From positions 1-10,372 of the forward strand of contig JAOXYB010064512.1 in NCBI GenBank assembly GCA_028565635.1: 10,372 nt of DNA, written 5' to 3'. Positions 7,497 through 10,372 of the stretch are shown piece after piece (position 1 is the first letter of the stretch; the number at the start of each line of letters is the position of its first letter). A model generated the notes under the pieces. The model worked only from the letters and a program-made list of their open reading frames with translations. It ran no database searches and was not told the origin of the DNA. The DNA is from Phoronis ovalis (lineage: Eukaryota > Phoronida > Phoronidae). Both the position numbers and the translations under genes were made by a program.

Positions 7497-7660
7497 CAAT
7501 GCACTGTTTTTGCCAAAGTTCGATAACAATAGCAGCTGACCTTGTGAGTGAATGTACAGAATGGGAGTTGAACAGTTCAACAGACAGACAGACATACCAA
7601 GTGGGTCCTCCTATGGACTACACTACTTATAGTACCCTACTGCATGTATGCCTTCAGCTT
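7497..7660 (+). repeat. decayed dispersed repeat (possible)
   Basis: The segment is less AT-rich than its flanks, contains a CAGA run (7581-7593) and continues CATACCAAGTGGGTCCTCCTATGG. From memory, many molluscan dispersed repeats end in a CAGA run followed by an ACCAAGTGATTCCTAT-like tail, and this looks like a mutated relative. No terminal repeats or duplications are visible. A short plus-strand frame (7499-7705) crosses it and is probably incidental. Confidence 0.28.
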
Positions 7661-7734
7661 AAGAGTGTATTTATACAATTTGACTTCAATTTCCATATTT
7701 GCTGATTTAGCAGTCATGTGTCATATGATTTCTT

Positions 7735-7782
7735 CTGTTGCATCCTGGGAAATGTGTCATGCTGTTCCTCAAGATGCAACAG
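7735..7782. repeat. 10-bp hairpin with inner stem, overlapping a direct repeat
   Basis: CTGTTGCATC (7735-7744) and GATGCAACAG (7773-7782) are exact reverse complements. Inside, GGAA (7748-7751) can pair with TTCC (7765-7768), leaving a 13-base loop. The 5' arm also belongs to a diverged direct repeat: TGCATCCTGGGAAATG ends at 7754 and TGCAATCTTGGGAAATG at 7801. Confidence 0.5.
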
Positions 7783-8126
7783 TGTGCAATCTTGGGAAAT
7801 GAATATCTCATTTAGTTTTTTATTCTAAGCATAATGTACTTCATACAGTTAAATAAAACATTCTAATGCTAGTACTCTCATGTTAAGACGGTGAATGACT
7901 TCAAAGGTATTCTTGGATCACATTGGTCTAAAAGGCACTGTTTAACCACACATATATAGTTTATTATATATACGCAGTATATACATGGGAACTTGCAAAA
8001 AAACAACACTAGAATTTAACTGATTACAGCTTCAAGGTCTATATACTGGCATGGCTAGAAAAAAACCTAACACCATAAAGGGGATTTCAATTCAGTTTAT
8101 TTGTATTTAAATAAGATAATCATACA
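7783..8126. other. non-coding stretch
   Basis: No coding-like frame. A 7-bp inverted repeat TATATAC/GTATATA with a 3-base centre lies at 7967-7983 within a TA-rich patch. Confidence 0.4.
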
Positions 8127-8158
8127 ACTTTAGTATTTGCAAGGATTGCTACTAAAGT
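8127..8158. repeat. 9+4-bp hairpin abutting the CTCF-like site
   Basis: ACTTTAGTA (8127-8135) pairs with TACTAAAGT (8150-8158). Within it, GCAA (8139-8142) pairs with TTGC (8146-8149) around a 3-base loop, with a TTT bulge on the 5' side. The 3' arm shares its last three bases with the CTCF-like motif that follows. Confidence 0.5.
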
Positions 8159-8170
8159 GCCCTCTGGTGG
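8156..8170 (-). promoter_or_regulatory. CTCF-like binding site (perfect 15-bp core)
   Basis: The minus strand reads CCACCAGAGGGCACT. This fits every position of the degenerate CTCF core CCASYAGRKGGCRSY as I know it. CTCF is a zinc-finger architectural protein present in most bilaterian lineages, and a perfect GC-rich core stands out in this AT-rich setting. The orientation is minus, pointing toward the exon candidates at lower coordinates. Occupancy cannot be seen from sequence, and the same core also occurs inside some dispersed repeats. Confidence 0.4.
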
Positions 8171-8202
8171 AAATACCATTTTTTGCCAGTTGAGACTCCG
8201 AT

Positions 8203-8227
8203 TATAACAGCAGTGTTCTCTGTTATA
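8203..8227. repeat. 8-bp hairpin downstream of the CTCF-like site
   Basis: TATAACAG (8203-8210) and CTGTTATA (8220-8227) are exact reverse complements around the 9-base loop CAGTGTTCT. It lies about 30 bases beyond the CTCF-like core. Confidence 0.5.
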
Positions 8228-9244
8228 GACATATTTCATTACCAGTGATACATTTTATGAAAGTGTTAAAGGTAAAATAATGGTAAAATACATGGTGTGT
8301 CCACTACAGTAAGTATGTGGCCATGAACAGGTATACTTTTAGGGGGAGCACTATTAGTTATTCTTGTGGCAACTAACGGTAACATCTGACTGCTAAGTAT
8401 TCAAGAATAATTACTCTAGCAGGCTGAAAGGCTTAATTACAATAGATGCATTCTGAAGTATAATGCAGCATTTACTGGTCAATTTCCTGTGTATAAGTAG
8501 TTCAATTATTATGTTATGTCCATGCATGCCTCTTGACAAGCTGGTGAAACAAGAGGTTAGAAATTGATGGATATTTCTTTGGCTGGCATATTGAAAAATC
8601 AGACGCTTTTTGTAAGTAAACTCAAAAGAATGCTGTGTTTTCAAATGTCTGTTTCTATTAGCTGAAACTAATTTTAAATGAATCACTGAACACTGTTGAT
8701 CTCAAATGGTAAACACAGATAAAATCTAGAGTGACCATTGTCACCATATATATTCAGAACTTCTTTAGATAATTACATTTTGTGCTGATATAAATAAAAT
8801 ATGGTTTTGTGATTTAAAGGCATCAGTGACAACATGTAATAGATTTTAATAATACAGAACTTATAGATTAGTCATTTCAATAATGCATTACGGTTTTAGA
8901 ACTAAGTTGTCAATTTAATGATTGTGCACATCTAATCAAATTTAATATAGCGTATATAGTAGAAATGAGTGATTGCTTGGAATTAGATGTCATTGAACTA
9001 TATATTGATATAACATTTGTTACCGCCTTCTAATAATCTAAGCTGACTTCAGTTCTTTCAAGGTAATCTATACACTTTGCTTCGAAAGATTAATCTGCCG
9101 CACTGCGTAAATCATTTAATTAGTTTAGTGTCAGTTCACAACAATCTAGCTAGGCAAACAATAGATTTTAGAAACATTTTACTAATTAACTGCAGTTAGT
9201 AATATATCAATTTTTCTTCAAATATTCATTCCATTTATTTGCAG
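8228..9244. other. AT-rich stretch, no gene supported
   Basis: A 91-codon minus-strand frame at 8411-8686 has a good pyrimidine tract and CACCAG inside it but no matching donor, so it is left uncalled. The word ggtaaaata occurs twice at 8271-8290. A quasi-palindrome centred on AACTGCAGTT (9188-9197) has TTACT/AGTAA just outside it, with a 4-base bulge on one side. Confidence 0.35.
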
Positions 9245-9343
9245 ATAAAATGGTATTTACATTATGCAAATTTACAGAGGGTTTACATTTATAAACACAA
9301 ATTAGTACATGAAATAACCTGTTTTACATATTGTGAATGGTGA
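9245..9343 (+). CDS. possible plus-strand terminal exon, 32 codons
   Basis: A very good plus-strand acceptor, a long T/C-rich run ending TCCATTTATTTGCAG, is followed by an uninterrupted frame. It begins IKWYLHYANLQRVYIYKHKL and ends at TGA (9341-9343). The other frame starting with TAA is closed. A donor ATG|GTGACC just before the stop would make it internal in phase 2. The tyrosine- and isoleucine-rich reading is close to what AT-rich DNA gives by chance. No upstream partner is identified. Confidence 0.14.
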   Translation: MKWYLHYANLQRVYIYKHKLVHEITCFTYCEW

Positions 9344-10060
9344 CCTAGCCCAGGCAGCCCCCTAGTAGTATACGAAAGAGCAATACAAATAATCTTATTC
9401 ACTATAACTTCAAATACGCAGTTTATAAACAATAATATCCCATACATCAAAACCTATTTTTCTAAATCAAAGTTTCTGTATATGTTGTAAATATATGTGT
9501 ACTAAGTAGATAAGGAATAACATGTGAGCAAAAATGTAGATATTTCCAGATGCTATGTATAAAATAATAAAAAGTGTTGTCTCATTTTACATTATTTGTA
9601 AAGTACCTTATGAAGCTAATTATTATATACACCTGTAAAGTGGGTATGAGTGTTATCATTTTGTTCTAATGCATTTATATCAAGATATATCAAGAATACA
9701 CTTTGCAGCTATGTCAAATTGGAGAATAATATTGTAAAATGCATTTGAATGATACAAACATGTTCTCTGAAGCGAGCAGGGACCCAATGCTATTGGTTTC
9801 ATGTCTACTTGTCGTCACTTTTTATCCCAACATATTCATGGTCTTGTATTCTTGTAATCACATAATGTGTGTCTGCTATCACTTCTTGTCTATATTCTTT
9901 GGTCTCAAACAGCAATCTTAATCTATAAACTTCACTTTTCCTGCCAAACATTTAATTTTTCAACATTTGTGCCTCTTTTTCTGATGCTCGCACAATTGAT
10001 CTGAGTCATGGAAATCCAGTTTTGTGAACCATGAGCAAAGTGAACAATTAGGTCAAGTGC
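9344..10060. other. non-coding stretch
   Basis: A 60-codon plus-strand frame at 9739-9921 is mostly hydrophobic and rich in C, F, V and L, with no splice or promoter support. The words atatcaaga and atatcaagaa recur around 9676-9694. Nothing else was recognised. Confidence 0.35.
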
Positions 10061-10145
10061 AAGATATATGGGGTGCATGAACAGGCAGGGAGATGAGCAG
10101 TAGAACAGGGGTAGACAGGTGAAAAATTGAGGAGGGACGAAATAC
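10061..10145 (+). other. purine-rich strand asymmetry
   Basis: From 10081 to 10140, 48 of 60 plus-strand bases are A or G. The opposite strand is therefore a long pyrimidine run, which keeps several overlapping minus-strand frames open. One of these (ATG near 10159) reads like a leader peptide, MDAVFRPSSIF then a V/L/I-rich core, ending SLPVHA. I attribute the open frames and the leader look to the pyrimidine bias. Confidence 0.5.
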
Positions 10146-10223
10146 AGCATCCATAGCTGTCAATTCCCCTGTTGCAAACATGAGACTCCCGCTTTGTAGA
10201 TTGCTTTCTTTTATTGCTTTCAG

Positions 10224-10320
10224 TAGGAAATTGTACAAACATACTAAATTTACCTTTCAAAAATGTTGCCAGCGTGGCATGTTTTTCCCGTTAATTATCC
10301 CGGGGGGGTGGTCAATATGA
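10224..10320 (+). CDS. possible plus-strand exon behind a strong acceptor
   Basis: A near-ideal acceptor (a C/T run ending TTTTATTGCTTTCAG at 10223) precedes a frame starting in phase 2 that stays open for 31 codons to TGA at 10318-10320. It includes HTKFTFQKCCQRGMFFPLI and then runs through the G-tract. Part of it lies in what appears to be a repeat-like tail, so the openness may be incidental. No upstream exon was found. Confidence 0.15.
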
Positions 10321-10372
10321 AAGTGGGTACCCATGTTCCAACATGACTTTTCAAAAAAGCCCCTAACGAAGT
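10261..10372. repeat. GC-richer repeat-like tail, cut by window edge
   Basis: The base composition changes: a run of seven G follows CCC, then come the 8-base palindrome GGGTACCC (10325-10332) and CATGTT-CC-AACATG (10332-10345). From memory, similar words such as GTGGGTACCCATGTTCCAACA recur in molluscan genomic sequence as a dispersed or tandem repeat. The element continues past the window, so its limits are unknown. Confidence 0.3.

Noticed and set aside
7251-7526. 91-codon plus-strand frame
   Set aside because: Very AT-rich and dominated by K, N, I, F and Q codons, with no splice or start context; a chance open frame.
8411-8686. 91-codon minus-strand frame
   Set aside because: There is no in-frame donor, no promoter, and a basic and isoleucine-rich composition as expected from AT-rich DNA.
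9932-10260. Three overlapping minus-strand frames, one with a leader-like start
   Set aside because: Mutually overlapping open frames across a one-sided pyrimidine run indicate composition rather than coding.

Overview
This looks like a piece of an animal nuclear genome, most likely an invertebrate. It is AT-rich throughout and has no long open frame; the longest start-to-stop frames are about 90 codons. There are no bacterial-style gene starts, operons or ribosome binding sites. It does hold many GT/AG splice-type signals, small hairpins, decayed repeats and one perfect match to the metazoan CTCF core motif. A decayed repeat carrying a CAGA run near 7.5 kb and a G-tract repeat-like tail at the right edge remind me of lophotrochozoan (mollusc) genomes. 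That is memory-based and unverified.

Region by region. Positions 1-1.1 kb hold the best coding-like material on the minus strand: a 93-nt open block with splice signals at both ends (728-820), a GC- and CpG-raised open block (886-1085) and a possible terminal block (36-92). A TATA/Inr-like pair plus a short hydrophobic leader lies on the plus strand at 179-333. Positions 1.1-3.3 kb are mostly featureless AT-rich DNA with one 46-nt exon candidate, a 41-bp tandem duplication and small hairpins. Positions 3.3-6.3 kb carry further minus-strand exon candidates (3347-3418, 3546-3672, 4334-4403, 5000-5105, 5328-5349, 6199-6259) separated by intron-like sequence. Positions 6.3-7.5 kb look non-coding. 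From 7.5 to 8.3 kb lie a decayed repeat, several hairpins and the CTCF-like site. Positions 8.3-10.2 kb are mostly non-coding with one plus-strand candidate. The right end, 10.22-10.37 kb, has a very strong plus-strand acceptor and a GC-richer repeat-like tail.

The simplest reading is intron-rich gene territory, possibly the 3' half of a minus-strand gene (or two), but I recognise no protein family in any block. AT-rich introns contain many false exons, so every coding call is low confidence. No RNA gene, CRISPR array or complete mobile element can be supported. I found no clear new biological system; the CTCF-like site between two hairpins and the phase-compatible set of minus-strand exon candidates most deserve a second look.
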